Assembly: GCA_031362415.1 (NCBI GenBank)
Contig: JANLSK010000221.1
Location: 1-16,189, forward strand
Source of the DNA: VFJJ01 sp031362415
Lineage (GTDB): Bacteria > Actinomycetota > Acidimicrobiia > IMCC26256 > VFJJ01
DNA: 16,189 nucleotides
Direction of reading: 5' to 3'
The notes beneath the pieces were generated by a model. It saw only the letters and a program-made list of their open reading frames with translations, did no database searches and was not told where the DNA came from. The position numbers and the translations under genes are program-made. Below, one piece after another: positions 15,252-16,189 of the stretch; position 1 is the first letter of the stretch; every line of letters begins with the position of its first letter.

Positions 15252-16135
15252 CCGCCTCGCCGCCCCTCCCCGCCATCCCCCCATCCAGAATTTCTGCAGA
15301 AATGCACCCGGTGAGCATTTCTGCACACATTTCGTGGGTTGACAGCCACTGTCACGTCCAGCCGCCGTACGGGCGCGACGACGATCCCGTCGAGGCCGTC
15401 CTCCACCGGGCCCGGCTGGCCGGGGTGGTCGCCATGGTGTGCGTCGGATGCGACCTCGAGAGCTCCCGGGCGGCCATCGACCTGGCCGAGGCCCATCCCG
15501 ACGTGTGGGCCACGGTGGGGCTCCATCCGCACGACGCGTCGAAGCTCGCTGCCGAGTGGGACGCCCTGGCCGACCTCGTGGGCGGGTCGGGGGCCTCCCG
15601 GCGGGTCGTCGGTATCGGCGAGACCGGCTTCGACCTCTACTACGGCCATTCTCCCGAGGCTGCACAGGAGGAGGCGTTTCGGCGTCACATCCGGCTCGCT
15701 CATGCGCTCGATCGGGCCCTGATCATCCACACCCGCGACGCCTGGGAACCCACGTTCCGGGTGCTTCGTGACGAGGGGATGCCACCCCGGACGGTGTTCC
15801 ACTGTTTCACCGGCGGACCGTCGGAGGCCGAAGAGGCAGTCGCGCTGGGTGCTCACCTGTCGTTCAGCGGCATCGTCTCGTTCAAGACGGCGCACGACCT
15901 CCGGGCCGCAGCTGTGATCACGCCCGACGACCGTCTCCTGGTCGAGACCGACGCTCCGTATCTGGCCCCCGTGCCGCACCGGGGGCGTACCAACGAGCCG
16001 GCATTCCTTGGCGCCGTTGGGGATGCGGTGGCTGGTGCCCGCAACGTGACGACGGCCGAGATCGCATCGCTGACCGCGCGCAACGCCGGTCGCGTCTTCG
16101 GCTTCGAGATCCCGACCTCGGCGGTTCGCCGGTAG
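15248..16135 (+). CDS. tatD: TatD-family metal-dependent DNase
   Basis: This 295-residue TIM-barrel hydrolase of the TatD family probably acts as a metal-dependent 3'-5' DNA exonuclease. Ligands are visible: H34 and H36 (DSHCH), E125 (GIGETGFD), H161 (IIHTRD), H185 (FHCFTG) and D235 (VETDAPYL). GTG at 15248 overlaps the metG stop, matching the other junctions in this run. However, the first 30 or so residues are not part of the conserved fold, and bases 15290-15325 within them are a palindromic repeat. Starts at ATG 15302 or GTG 15311, both inside the repeat, are possible and would give a more usual N-terminus. Confidence 0.92.
   Translation: MTASPPLPAIPPSRISAEMHPVSISAHISWVDSHCHVQPPYGRDDDPVEAVLHRARLAGVVAMVCVGCDLESSRAAIDLAEAHPDVWATVGLHPHDASKLAAEWDALADLVGGSGASRRVVGIGETGFDLYYGHSPEAAQEEAFRRHIRLAHALDRALIIHTRDAWEPTFRVLRDEGMPPRTVFHCFTGGPSEAEEAVALGAHLSFSGIVSFKTAHDLRAAAVITPDDRLLVETDAPYLAPVPHRGRTNEPAFLGAVGDAVAGARNVTTAEIASLTARNAGRVFGFEIPTSAVRR
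15290..15325 (+). repeat. Palindromic repeat with three ATTTCTGCA copies
   Basis: A perfect 14-bp palindrome (ATTTCTGCAGAAAT, 15290-15303) overlaps a hairpin with 10-bp perfect arms (15296-15305 and 15315-15324) and a 9-base loop. Three copies of ATTTCTGCA result, two on the plus and one on the minus strand. It resembles a small mobile or REP-like element, or an operator, sitting at the metG-tatD junction. Confidence 0.8.
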
Positions 16136-16189
16136 ACGGGCGGCTGAGCTCTGGGGCACTCGTCACGCTGCGTGGTGGCCGAGATGGTG

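Noticed and set aside
16136..16189. Start of another plus-strand gene after tatD
   Set aside because: Only 54 bases remain; GTG codons are present but nothing identifies a gene.

Overview
The window is high-GC DNA that reads like an actinobacterium. An Acidimicrobiia-type host is my best guess: the rsmI-metG-tatD order, GTG starts overlapping upstream stops (GTGA), likely leaderless promoters and Thr/Pro-rich surface-protein sequence all fit, but no rRNA or other lineage marker is present. I see no tRNA, rRNA or CRISPR array.

Positions 1-6070 look like the worn remains of integrated mobile DNA. They hold the helicase half of a MobF/TraA-type conjugative relaxase (cut by the window edge and frameshifted), joined directly to the C-terminal part of a tyrosine integrase (also frameshifted). 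Two apparently intact genes follow, an MFS transporter and a calcineurin-like phosphoesterase, and then a second, more decayed integrase tail. After that come a frameshifted HEPN-domain gene with a candidate promoter and repeats, a Thr/Pro-rich fragment with an LPVTG motif, about 650 bases with no convincing gene but a perfect (GGGT)4 tract, and a frameshifted RlpA-like double-psi beta-barrel protein.

Positions 6120-9737 are mostly intact. On the minus strand a VapBC toxin-antitoxin pair is followed by a small two-helix membrane protein. On the plus strand msrB (methionine sulfoxide reductase B) overlaps by four bases a 654-residue Baeyer-Villiger-type flavin monooxygenase. A frameshifted XRE-family regulator relic lies just downstream (9796-10241).

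Positions 10283-12261 carry two minus-strand genes: a luciferase-like flavin-dependent oxidoreductase and a septum-formation-type lipoprotein. From 12365 to 16135 is a tightly packed plus-strand housekeeping run: DUF192 protein, rsmI (16S rRNA 2'-O-ribose methylation), metG (methionyl-tRNA synthetase) and tatD (metal-dependent nuclease). The last three each start inside the upstream stop codon. A palindromic repeat sits inside the 5' end of tatD.

The most unusual points are the two integrase tails that differ mainly at third codon positions, the concentration of single-base frameshifts in mobile-type genes, the recurring -10 box exactly 7 bases before start codons, the palindromic repeat absorbed into tatD, and the direct repeat over the vapB start. 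I found no clear evidence of a wholly new biological system.
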